NCBI RefSeq assembly: GCF_013087515.1
Contig: NZ_JABFCN010000066.1
Location: 186,001 to 250,000 of the forward strand
Source: Rhizobium sophorae
Lineage (GTDB): Bacteria > Pseudomonadota > Alphaproteobacteria > Rhizobiales > Rhizobiaceae
Length of the DNA: 64,000 nucleotides
Reading direction: 5' to 3'
Of the stretch, positions 8,916 through 15,697 are shown in pieces. The first letter of the stretch is position 1. Each line of letters begins with the position of its first letter. A program made the translations under genes and the position numbers. The notes below the pieces were generated by a model that did no database searches, was not told the origin of the DNA, and worked only from the letters and a program-made list of their open reading frames with translations.

Positions 8916-9638
8916 ATGACTATCACGACATTTTCGCCCGAACTTCTCTCCTACTCGAAGACGCACAATCCGAACCCGCCCACGCATCTCGGCAGCCGCT
9001 ATCGCAAGGTCGGCGGCTTTCTGCCGGAAGCCGGCAACACCATCGTCTGCCATATCGAGAAGGGCTCGCAGACGCAGGCAGTGCTGATCGAGGCGCGTGA
9101 GACATATCTGGCGATGCCCGAGGCCTCGCAGTTCCTCTTCACGCCGATATCAAGCATTCACATGACGCTTTTCGAAGGCGTGATCGAAACCAGGCGCCGG
9201 CAGGATTGCTGGCCGGGCGATCTGCCGCTCGATACACCGATCGAAGACATGACCGAGTTGATGGCGGCCCGGCTCGAAGGTTTCTCGGTGTTCGATCCCT
9301 TCAAGGTCGCCGTCGTCGAAGCGCGTCCCTCGGGTCTGCTCGTCGACGGGGTGACCGAGAACGACCGCAAGGTCATGCGCGCCTGGCGCAATGCGCTGGC
9401 CGAGCTTCTGGGCTATCGCCAGCCGAACCATCAGGATTACAAGTTCCACATGACCTTCGCCTATGCGATCGAACGGCTGGAGGACGAAGCCTTGCCACGC
9501 TGGCAGGCAATGCTCGATGACGTGGCCGGGGATATCCGCCGCAAAGCCCCTGTTCTCGAGCTGACCCCGCCGGCATTCTGCGTGTTCGAGGACATGAACC
9601 ATTTTCACGAATTGCTGATCTTCGATTTCGAAGCCTAA
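8916..9638 (+). CDS. DUF1868 (2H-phosphoesterase-like) protein
   Basis: Cytosolic protein of 240 residues matching the DUF1868 pattern. Two H-x-T elements typical of 2H phosphoesterases are visible: HMTLFEGVIE in the N-terminal half and HMTFAYAIE in the C-terminal half. The family function is unknown; the fold suggests a cyclic phosphodiesterase or RNA-end enzyme. The N-terminal GSRYRKVGGFLPEAGNTIVCH is conserved-looking. The start at 8916 (MTITTFSPELLSY) is preferred over an ATG at 8877; neither has a clear Shine-Dalgarno. The stop lies 15 bp before the GST gene, so the two may share a transcript. Confidence 0.8.
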   Translation: MTITTFSPELLSYSKTHNPNPPTHLGSRYRKVGGFLPEAGNTIVCHIEKGSQTQAVLIEARETYLAMPEASQFLFTPISSIHMTLFEGVIETRRRQDCWPGDLPLDTPIEDMTELMAARLEGFSVFDPFKVAVVEARPSGLLVDGVTENDRKVMRAWRNALAELLGYRQPNHQDYKFHMTFAYAIERLEDEALPRWQAMLDDVAGDIRRKAPVLELTPPAFCVFEDMNHFHELLIFDFEA

Positions 9639-9653
9639 ACGGGAGAGGCCACC

Positions 9654-10301
9654 ATGGATACACCGACCCTCTATATCGCCAACAAGAACTATTCCTCCTG
9701 GTCGTTCCGGCCCTGGATGGCGATGACGGCCATCGGCATCGATTTCGAGGAAGTCCTCATCCCCTTCGACGATGCGGCCGGTAATCCCAGCATAAAGGCG
9801 GTTTCGCCGACGGGACGGGTGCCGTTTCTCAAGCATGGCGCATTGACGATCTGGGAATCGCTGGCGATCATCGAATATGTCGCCGAGCTTTATCCGGACG
9901 CCGGCCTTCTGCCGAGGGATCGCGCCGAGCGGGCGCTGGCCCGTTCGGTTTCGATGGAAATGCTCTCGAGCTTCCGGGTGCTGCGCAGTGCCTGCCCGAT
10001 GAATATCCGCCGGCCGAAGGGCAGGATCGCGTTGCCGGATGGTGTCGACGCCGATATCAGCCGCATCGAGACGATCTGGCGCGATCTCCTGCAGCAATCC
10101 GGCGGACCGTTTCTGTTTGGCGCGTTCAGCGGGGCGGATGCGATGTTTGCGCCTGTCGTCAACCGGTTCGACATTTATGATCTCGTCAGCCAAAACGATA
10201 CGCTGGCCTATATGGAAACCATGAAGGCGCATCGGGCCTGGCGGAAATGGGAAGAGGCGGCCCGCGCCGAGCCTTGGATCGTGCCGGAAGACGAAGTCTG
10301 A
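9654..10301 (+). CDS. Glutathione S-transferase family protein
   Basis: Cytosolic GST-like protein of 215 residues. The thioredoxin-like N-domain begins LYIANKNYSSWSFRPWMAM, in which the SSWS segment takes the place of the catalytic serine or tyrosine. It continues to TGRVPFLKHGALTIWESLAIIEY, the conserved cis-proline and GSH gamma-glutamyl binding (ES) element. The helical C-domain contains FLFGAFSGADAMFAPVVNRF. This subgroup resembles YfcF/maleylacetoacetate-isomerase-like proteins, and the substrate is unknown. GGGAG precedes the ATG by a suitable distance. Likely cotranscribed with the DUF1868 gene upstream. Confidence 0.87.
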   Translation: MDTPTLYIANKNYSSWSFRPWMAMTAIGIDFEEVLIPFDDAAGNPSIKAVSPTGRVPFLKHGALTIWESLAIIEYVAELYPDAGLLPRDRAERALARSVSMEMLSSFRVLRSACPMNIRRPKGRIALPDGVDADISRIETIWRDLLQQSGGPFLFGAFSGADAMFAPVVNRFDIYDLVSQNDTLAYMETMKAHRAWRKWEEAARAEPWIVPEDEV

Positions 10302-10456
10302 GCCCGGAATCATCGGCTTCGCAAAAAATACGCATGGGGACTGGTCAAGGTCACCCCTTGCATGTATAAGCGCGCCAAATTCCGAAATCGCGACATGTCC
10401 GTTTCGGCCGCCAGTCTGGCCGTGGGAATGTTTTGCCCGCAAGTGGAGTAAGAGAA

Positions 10457-10642
10457 ATGGCTGTACCGAAGAGAAAAACAAGCCCGTCCAAGCGCGGTAT
10501 GCGCCGTTCGGCAGACGCCCTGAAGGCGCCGACCTACGTTGAAGACAAGAACTCCGGCGAACTGCGCCGTCCGCATCATATCGATCTGAAGACCGGTATG
10601 TATCGCGGCCGCCAGGTTCTGACGCCGAAGGAAAGCGCATAA
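10457..10642 (+). CDS. rpmF: 50S ribosomal protein L32
   Basis: Short basic ribosomal protein of 61 residues, starting [20 protein letters not shown] and ending [11 protein letters not shown]. This matches the alphaproteobacterial L32 family over its whole length. This version lacks the C-terminal zinc cysteines found in some lineages. TAAGAGAA provides the Shine-Dalgarno region. TATAAG about 85 bp upstream may be the -10 of its own promoter. A clear intrinsic terminator follows. Confidence 0.96.
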
Positions 10643-10674
10643 TTTCCCGATCCGGCTTGTCCGATCGAAGTTTC

Positions 10675-10699
10675 AAGGCCGGCGTCATGCCGGCCTTTT
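10675..10699 (+). terminator. Intrinsic terminator after rpmF
   Basis: Perfect 7-bp stem GGCCGGC / GCCGGCC with a 5-base loop (GTCAT), followed by TTTT. It lies 33 bp past the rpmF stop codon. Confidence 0.85.
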
Positions 10700-10787
10700 G
10701 CATTTCGACAATATAATATTTGCAATGACTTGCGGTGGGGCAAGGGTTTGCGGCAGTATTCTTCCATGATGCTCTGGGAGATTGCCG

Positions 10788-11195
10788 ATGATAGCCGCCA
10801 TGCCCTTAATGATTATCCCGTTCATTCTTTACAATCTTGCGATGCTGGGCCTGATGGGCGATGGCGGCATTCCGGCACTGCAACATGACATCATCGTGCT
10901 GTCGATGATCTCGGGCGCGATCTGGAGCATGGCGCTCGGCGATCTTTTCATCGTCATCGCGCTTGTCGTGCTGTTCTTCGAAATCCTCAAAGCGACCAGA
11001 ACCGGTCCCGGCAATCTCGTCAACCACATGCTGTCGATGCTGGTGTTCATCGCCTTCCTGGTCGAGTTTTTGCTCGTCCGGGATGCTGCGACGCAGGTCT
11101 TCTTCATTTTGATGACGATCGCTCTGATCGATGTCATCGGCGGTTTTGCCGTGTCGATCCGGAGCGCCGGGCGGGATGTCTCGATCGGATTATAG
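10788..11195 (+). CDS. Small four-TM integral membrane protein
   Basis: 135-residue protein of unknown function with about four hydrophobic segments: MPLMIIPFILYNLAMLGL, ISGAIWSMALGDLFIVIALV, SMLVFIAFLVEFLLV and FFILMTIALIDVIGGFAVSI. It looks like a conserved alphaproteobacterial inner-membrane protein. The ATG at 10788 has GGGAG seven bases upstream; the open frame extends to a TTG at 10782. Its last six bases overlap the last bases of phaR on the opposite strand. No enzymatic motif is visible. Confidence 0.75.
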   Translation: MIAAMPLMIIPFILYNLAMLGLMGDGGIPALQHDIIVLSMISGAIWSMALGDLFIVIALVVLFFEILKATRTGPGNLVNHMLSMLVFIAFLVEFLLVRDAATQVFFILMTIALIDVIGGFAVSIRSAGRDVSIGL

Positions 11196-11762
11196 GTTGT
11201 CGAGTTTGTTCTGAAGGGCGCGGAGCTGTTCCTTCAGCTCATCGATATCCTTGGCCTCGGCCTTGCGGCTTTCCTTGGCAGGCGGCGTCATGAACGGTGA
11301 GAACATCTGCATCGCCTGCTGAAACAGCTCGGTGTTGCGGCGAACCTGATCCTCGACCATCTGCATCGGCAACTGCAGGTTCTTGCCGAGCGGCGTTTCG
11401 CCGAAGGCGCGGTTTACCTGCTCGCGCATCTGGGCCTGTTGTGCGGTGAAGGAGCGCATCGAATGTTCGAGAAAGCTCGGCACGACCATCTGCATCTGGT
11501 CGCCGTAATAGGTGATGAGCTGGCGCAGGAAGGAGATCGGGAGCAAGGTGTTGCCGGTCTTCGATTCCTGTTCGAAGATGATCTGGGTCAGCACCGAATG
11601 GGTGATGTCATCTCCGCTTTTTGCATCCTGTACGGTAAATTCTTCGCCCTTCTTCACCATCTCCGCCAAGTCTTCCAGCGTCACGTAGGTGCTGGTGCCC
11701 GTGTTGTATAGGCGGCGATTGGCGTATTTCTTGATAACGATCTGACCCTCATGCTTCGCCAT
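11190..11762 (-). CDS. phaR: Polyhydroxyalkanoate synthesis repressor PhaR
   Basis: DNA-binding regulator of PHB metabolism, 190 residues. The N-terminal PHB/PHA accumulation regulator domain reads IKKYANRRLYNTGTSTYVTL. The second domain (about residues 60-110) includes LLPISFLRQLITYYGDQMQ. The C-terminal part is rich in Gln and Met and ends in a short coiled coil (DIDELKEQLRALQNKLDNL). In rhizobia PhaR (AniA) represses phasin and carbon-flow genes and binds PHB. The ATG at 11762 has AGGAG six bases upstream; the longer frame adds 68 non-homologous residues. Divergent from phaA, with about 240 bp between the starts. Confidence 0.94.
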   Translation of the reverse strand: MAKHEGQIVIKKYANRRLYNTGTSTYVTLEDLAEMVKKGEEFTVQDAKSGDDITHSVLTQIIFEQESKTGNTLLPISFLRQLITYYGDQMQMVVPSFLEHSMRSFTAQQAQMREQVNRAFGETPLGKNLQLPMQMVEDQVRRNTELFQQAMQMFSPFMTPPAKESRKAEAKDIDELKEQLRALQNKLDNL

Positions 11763-12000
11763 ATCAGTCTCCTGAACCCCCGTCTGATTTATGGATATTC
11801 CTCCACTTGAGACTGTAAACGCAAAAGAAGCCCGGTGACAATCTCTTTGTGCGATGCGGCAAACCTTTAACAGAGCAGATAAATCGGGCTTTGACGGGCT
11901 TTGGCTAAAAATGACGGCGGCCGGTCTTCGCGTTTGACTTGTGCTCCAAGCTTTGCCAGTTTCCACTTATGTAAGTGAGACGAAAACGAGGAGCGTCCCC

Positions 12001-13182
12001 ATGAGCAATTCATCCATCGTCATCGCCAGCGCAGGGCGAACAGCAGTCGGCGCCTTCAACGGAGCTTTCGCGACAGTTCTCGCGCATGAGCTCGGGGCGA
12101 CCGTCATCAAGGGCGCGCTCGAGCGCGCCGGCGTCGATGCCGGCGAGGTGGATGAGGTGATCCTCGGCCAGGTGCTTGCCGCCGGCGAGGGCCAGAACCC
12201 GGCTCGCCAGGCGGCGATGAAGGCCGGCATTCCGCAGGAAGCGACAGCCTGGGGCGTCAACCAGCTCTGCGGCTCGGGCCTGCGCGCGGTCGCGCTCGGC
12301 ATGCAGCAGATCGCCACCGGCGATGCGAAGATCATCGTTGCCGGCGGCCAGGAATCCATGTCGATGGCGCCGCATGCCGCGCACTTACGCGGCGGCGTCA
12401 AGATGGGCGACATGAAGATGATCGACACGATGATCAAGGACGGCTTGACCGACGCCTTCCATGGCTACCACATGGGCATCACCGCCGAGAATATCGCGCG
12501 CCAGTGGCAGCTTTCGCGCGACGAGCAGGATCAGTTCGCGGTCAGCTCGCAGAACAAGGCGGAGGCGGCGCAGAAAGCCGGCCGCTTTACCGACGAGATC
12601 ATTCCTTACGTCATCAAGACACGTAAGGGCGACGTTACAGTCGATGCCGACGAATATATCCGTCACGGCGCGACGATAGAGGCGATGGGGAAGCTGCGCC
12701 CAGCCTTCGACAAGGACGGCACGGTCACGGCCGCGAACGCGTCCGGCCTTAACGACGGTGCTGCTGCCGCGGTGCTGATGAGCGAAGCCGAGGCAGTCCG
12801 GCGCGGCATCCAGCCGCTCGCCCGCATCGTTTCCTGGGCAACGGCGGGTGTCGATCCGCAGATCATGGGCACCGGACCGATCCCGGCTTCGCGCAAGGCG
12901 CTCGAAAAGGCCGGCTGGTCGGTCAACGATCTCGACCTCGTCGAAGCCAACGAGGCCTTCGCGGCGCAAGCCTGCGCCGTCACCAAGGATCTCGGGTGGG
13001 ATCCGTCGATCGTCAACGTCAATGGCGGAGCGATCGCGATCGGCCATCCGATCGGCGCCTCGGGTGCGCGCGTTCTCAACACGCTGCTGTTCGAAATGAA
13101 GCGCCGCGGCGCCAAGAAGGGTCTCGCCACGCTTTGCATCGGCGGCGGCATGGGTGTGGCCATGTGCTTTGAAGCGCTTTAA
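12001..13182 (+). CDS. phaA: Acetyl-CoA acetyltransferase (beta-ketothiolase)
   Basis: Thiolase of 393 residues that condenses two acetyl-CoA to acetoacetyl-CoA, the first step of PHB synthesis. The active-site residues are visible: the acyl-accepting Cys in NQLCGSGLRAVALG, the His in GGAIAIGHPIGASGARV, and the second Cys in LCIGGGMGVAMCFE near the C-terminus. Full family length. The start at 12001 follows GAGGAG by a suitable gap; the frame opens upstream but the leader is not conserved. phaB follows 71 bp downstream, making an operon, and phaR is divergent. Confidence 0.96.
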   Translation: MSNSSIVIASAGRTAVGAFNGAFATVLAHELGATVIKGALERAGVDAGEVDEVILGQVLAAGEGQNPARQAAMKAGIPQEATAWGVNQLCGSGLRAVALGMQQIATGDAKIIVAGGQESMSMAPHAAHLRGGVKMGDMKMIDTMIKDGLTDAFHGYHMGITAENIARQWQLSRDEQDQFAVSSQNKAEAAQKAGRFTDEIIPYVIKTRKGDVTVDADEYIRHGATIEAMGKLRPAFDKDGTVTAANASGLNDGAAAAVLMSEAEAVRRGIQPLARIVSWATAGVDPQIMGTGPIPASRKALEKAGWSVNDLDLVEANEAFAAQACAVTKDLGWDPSIVNVNGGAIAIGHPIGASGARVLNTLLFEMKRRGAKKGLATLCIGGGMGVAMCFEAL

Positions 13183-13253
13183 ATAGCATACAATCCATAA
13201 TTGATTGAAGATCCCGCCGCGGGGCAGGGCGAAAAACAAAAGGGGAGCGGAAC

Positions 13254-13979
13254 ATGAGCAGAGTGGCTGTGGTCACCGGGGGTACGCGTGGCATCGGCGC
13301 GGCAATATCCATGGCATTGAAAAATGCCGGATACAGGGTCGCCGCCAACTATGCCGGCAACGACGAGAAGGCCAAAGCCTTCCACGACGTTACCGGCGTT
13401 CCGGTGTTCAAATGGGATGTTTCGGATTACCTTGCCTGCGGCGAGGGAATTACCAGGGTCGAACGCGAAATCGGGCCGGTCGAAATCCTCGTCAACAACG
13501 CCGGCATCACCCGCGACGCGATGTTTCACAAGATGACGCAGCAGCAATGGCACGAGGTGATCAATACCAACCTCACCGGCCTGTTCAACATGACCCATCA
13601 GGTCTGGACCGGCATGCGTGACCGCAGCTTCGGACGTATCGTCAATATCTCGTCGATCAACGGGCAGAAGGGCCAGATGGGCCAGGTCAACTATTCGGCG
13701 GCCAAGGCGGGCGATCTCGGCTTCACCAAGGCGCTGGCTCAGGAAGGCGCGAACAAAAACATTACCGTCAACGCCATTTGCCCCGGTTACATCGGAACGG
13801 AAATGGTGCTTGCCGTGCCGGAGAAAGTGCTGAACGAACGCATCATTCCGCAGATCCCCGTCGGCCGTCTCGGCGAACCGGAAGAGATCGCGCGCTGCGT
13901 CACCTTCCTCGTCTCCGACGATGCAGGCTTCATCACCGGTTCGACGCTGACAGCCAATGGCGGGCAGTTCTTCGCATAA
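13254..13979 (+). CDS. phaB: Acetoacetyl-CoA reductase (NADPH)
   Basis: Short-chain dehydrogenase of 241 residues that makes (R)-3-hydroxybutyryl-CoA for PHB synthase. The cofactor loop is VVTGGTRGIGAAIS. The structural motif NNAGITRDAMFHKM includes the phaB-type TRD. The catalytic Ser lies in INISSINGQKGQMGQ and the Tyr-Lys pair in NYSAAKAG. GGGGAGCGGAAC precedes the ATG. With phaA it supplies the monomer; the polymerase phaC is not in the window. Confidence 0.96.
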   Translation: MSRVAVVTGGTRGIGAAISMALKNAGYRVAANYAGNDEKAKAFHDVTGVPVFKWDVSDYLACGEGITRVEREIGPVEILVNNAGITRDAMFHKMTQQQWHEVINTNLTGLFNMTHQVWTGMRDRSFGRIVNISSINGQKGQMGQVNYSAAKAGDLGFTKALAQEGANKNITVNAICPGYIGTEMVLAVPEKVLNERIIPQIPVGRLGEPEEIARCVTFLVSDDAGFITGSTLTANGGQFFA

Positions 13980-13989
13980 AAACAAAAGG

Positions 13990-14032
13990 CTAGGGCGGTC
14001 CTGCGTTTCCGTTGAAAGCTGAACCGCTCTAG
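13990..14032. repeat. Rhizobial intergenic palindromic element
   Basis: Imperfect inverted repeat with arms CTAGGGCGGTCC and GAACCGCTCTAG around a CGTTTCCGTTGAAAGC centre, 10 bp after phaB. The sequence is of a type I recognise as a frequent intergenic element in Rhizobium genomes. It could act as an mRNA end for phaAB. Copy number must be checked by a genome search. Confidence 0.55.
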
Positions 14033-14073
14033 ACATTTCCGTCTTCGAGTCGACAGCAGAGATTAGATTCAAA

Positions 14074-14107
14074 GCGATTGGCGCGTCCGGCAGGACGCGC
14101 CAATCGC
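14074..14107. terminator. Perfect 15-bp hairpin, possible bidirectional transcript end
   Basis: GCGATTGGCGCGTCC pairs perfectly with GGACGCGCCAATCGC across a GGCA loop. It lies between phaB and the convergent 42-residue gene. The T-tract after it is weak (GTTT), so it may be a factor-assisted terminator or an RNA-stabilising structure. Confidence 0.5.
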
Positions 14108-14122
14108 AGTTTATGGACGTCG

Positions 14123-14251
14123 CTATGGCCGAACTCTGGCCGGCACTTTACGCAGCGAAGGATCATCGGTGCTGACGGCTGATATCGCGGTCGCCAGGAA
14201 AGCCGACGCGATGAGCACGACGACGAGGGAATTCAGCAAAATCTGAATCAT
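14123..14251 (-). CDS. Putative 42-residue single-pass membrane protein
   Basis: Small open frame starting MIQILLNSLVVVLIASAFLA and ending RKVPARVRP. It has one strong transmembrane segment (about residues 5-25) and a basic C-terminal tail. AAAGGAA lies at a suitable distance before the ATG. A good sigma-70-like promoter (TTGACA, 17-18 bp spacer, ACCTAT-like -10) lies about 90 bp upstream. No family is recognised. Translation is inferred from the Shine-Dalgarno and promoter, and the length makes false positives possible. Confidence 0.55.
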   Translation of the reverse strand: MIQILLNSLVVVLIASAFLATAISAVSTDDPSLRKVPARVRP

Positions 14252-14338
14252 GGAAGCGTTTCCTTTCCGGTGCGCTGGGCGGTTCTGCCCGTCCGTTGCG
14301 CTCGTGAAGGAAATATGTGCCTGCCCGTTGGGCGGTGA

Positions 14339-14379
14339 TAGGTTTGACTTTCGTAACCGATTGTCAACGTCTCGTTGAC
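14339..14379 (-). promoter_or_regulatory. Sigma-70-like promoter with overlapping inverted repeat
   Basis: On the minus strand TTGACA (14367-14362) is followed after 17-18 bases by AACCTA/ACCTAT. The -35 overlaps a perfect inverted repeat, GTCAAC (14363-14368) and GTTGAC (14374-14379), which could be an operator for the 42-residue gene. Confidence 0.45.
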
Positions 14380-14444
14380 GGATGCGACCGGCAAAAGAAA
14401 ACGGACGCCGAAGCGCCCGTTGGGAGTCCGATATGCTTTGCCGA

Positions 14445-14705
14445 TCAGTAGCGGCAACGGGCCTCGTAGCGGCGGCCGTAGCGGTCGCGATAGACGCAGT
14501 AGCCGCGGCGTTCGACCGACTGGCCGATCAGAGCACCGGTCAGACCGCCGGCAACGGCGCCGACGGCGGCGCCACCCCAGCTGTTGGTGACGGCACCGCC
14601 GATGACCGCACCGGTGCCGGCGCCGATCGCCGTACCTTGCTCGGTCGCTGTGCAGGATGCCAGGGCGCCGACGAGGGCACCAATAAGAACGATCTTCTTC
14701 ATCAT
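14445..14705 (-). CDS. Glycine-zipper lipoprotein (17-kDa antigen-like)
   Basis: Small lipoprotein of 86 residues. The signal peptide ends at a lipobox (ALASC), so Cys18 should be lipidated. The body is a glycine-zipper, GTAIGAGTGAVIGGAV then GGAAVGAVAGGLTGALIG, which can form paired membrane helices. The C-terminus is short and Tyr/Arg-rich. GGGGAG lies seven bases before the ATG. It lies 27 bp downstream of the DUF3309 gene on the same strand, suggesting shared transcription. Proteins of this kind sit in the outer membrane or periplasm and are often stress-induced; the role is unknown. Confidence 0.85.
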   Translation of the reverse strand: MMKKIVLIGALVGALASCTATEQGTAIGAGTGAVIGGAVTNSWGGAAVGAVAGGLTGALIGQSVERRGYCVYRDRYGRRYEARCRY

Positions 14706-14732
14706 GTCGTAACTCCCCAGGTTAGTTGGCCT

Positions 14733-14888
14733 TTAGATGCGGCCCATTAGTACAAGGATAATGATAATCACGAGAACTAGCCCCAAACCGCCCGAAGGTC
14801 CATAGCCCCAGCCACGGCTATAACCCCAATTCGGCAAGGCTCCGATCAAGAGCAGAATGAGGATAATAAGAAGTATCGTGCCAAGCAT
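14733..14888 (-). CDS. DUF3309 family small membrane protein
   Basis: 51-residue protein starting MLGTILLIILILLLIGALPN, then a Trp/Gly/Tyr-rich hinge (GYSRGWGYGPSGG), then a second hydrophobic segment GLVLVIIIILVLMGRI. This two-segment layout is the DUF3309 pattern. Function is unknown. Members are common in rhizobia and are often under general-stress control. An EcfG-like promoter lies 43 bp upstream. The glycine-zipper lipoprotein gene follows at once. Confidence 0.85.
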   Translation of the reverse strand: MLGTILLIILILLLIGALPNWGYSRGWGYGPSGGLGLVLVIIIILVLMGRI

Positions 14889-14930
14889 GGTGTGTTTCCT
14901 TCATTTCATCCGCAATTTGGATGGACGAGA

Positions 14931-14955
14931 AACACGCATTGGCGATTTTTGTTCC
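14931..14955 (-). promoter_or_regulatory. EcfG (RpoE2)-type promoter candidate upstream of the DUF3309 gene
   Basis: On the minus strand the sequence reads GGAAC, 16 bases, TGTT. This satisfies the rhizobial general-stress pattern GGAAC-N18-TT and differs by one base from GGAAC-N16-CGTT. The -10 is 43 bp from the start codon. Confidence 0.55.
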
Positions 14956-14985
14956 CGGTTAAGCTCCGGAAATGTGACGAAGCCT

Positions 14986-15564
14986 GATTCACGGTTTAAT
15001 TTCCGTCATCTCGGAAAATTGTCACTATGGTTAAAAAGACATTTAAATACAATATGTTGCGGTGAACAAAGCTGGAAAACGGCGATGTCGCCGATTCGTC
15101 AGCGATTCGTTCCGTTTGTGATCGGTGCGCCGAGATCGGCCGCCTTGACTTAATGTTGTCTGAATCCGGCGCCTGAAAGATTAATGCTGATACGACGAGG
15201 CGGGGCGAGGCGATCTGCCGCCAATGCGTATCTAGGGCCTGAACCTGATAACGCTACCAGATGTGGCCGTGAACGAAAGGCGAAAATGGCAGCGTCAGCG
15301 ATTCGTCTCCGATTCGTTCCGGCTTTGGTCAAGAGGTTAATTTCGGGCGGATTTTCGCCTGTTCGAGATCGGGCGAAGATCGTCGCTCACCATGGCGAAA
15401 ATACGAACAGGAGAGAGTCTCGCGATTCAGCATCTAGTGGGAAAAAGTGATTCAAAATCAATACTTAGCCGTGAACAAAAGCTGAATCAGCCGGAGTCAT
15501 CGATTCGTCGCTGATTCGTTCTCACGCTGTTCCGAATCGGAAATTCGGGCGTTCCCGGCGACTC
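14986..15564. repeat. Three-unit repeat array with a dense cluster of GANTC sites
   Basis: The 740-bp gap before the helicase contains three related units beginning GTGAAC at 15062, 15269 and 15471 (spacing 207 and 202 bp). In every unit GATTCGT occurs at exactly +31 and +42 from that GTGAAC, one helical turn apart, and the second copy continues GATTCGTTC. The stretch holds 15 GANTC sites (CcrM methylation sites); about 2 are expected for its length. The last 150 bp contain nine. No gene with credible family similarity or coding signal is seen. A relic of a translated repeat is possible because the units encode similar peptides (IRQRFVP, IRLRFVP) in one frame. Confidence 0.75.
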
Positions 15565-15697
15565 GCAAAGGTCGTAATCCCCGAGGCATTTTGAAATCTG
15601 CCCTTGCGTTTGCGGCGGCAGCTGTCCATGTGTTGTCCAGCTTCCATCGAGGAGCCGAGATTTTCCTGGGGCCACCCCGCCTCATTTGCATGGACCC

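Noticed and set aside
9150..10703. Long minus-strand open frame across the DUF1868, GST and rpmF genes
   Set aside because: It overlaps three supported genes antisense and has no conserved motif.
15184..15450. Small plus-strand open frame over the GANTC repeat
   Set aside because: Low-complexity Arg/Ala-rich product with no homologue recognised; the repeats explain the open frame.
15062..15525. Replication-origin iterons
   Set aside because: Units are ~205 bp apart, there are no DnaA boxes (TTATCCACA) and no rep gene nearby, so an origin is not supported.
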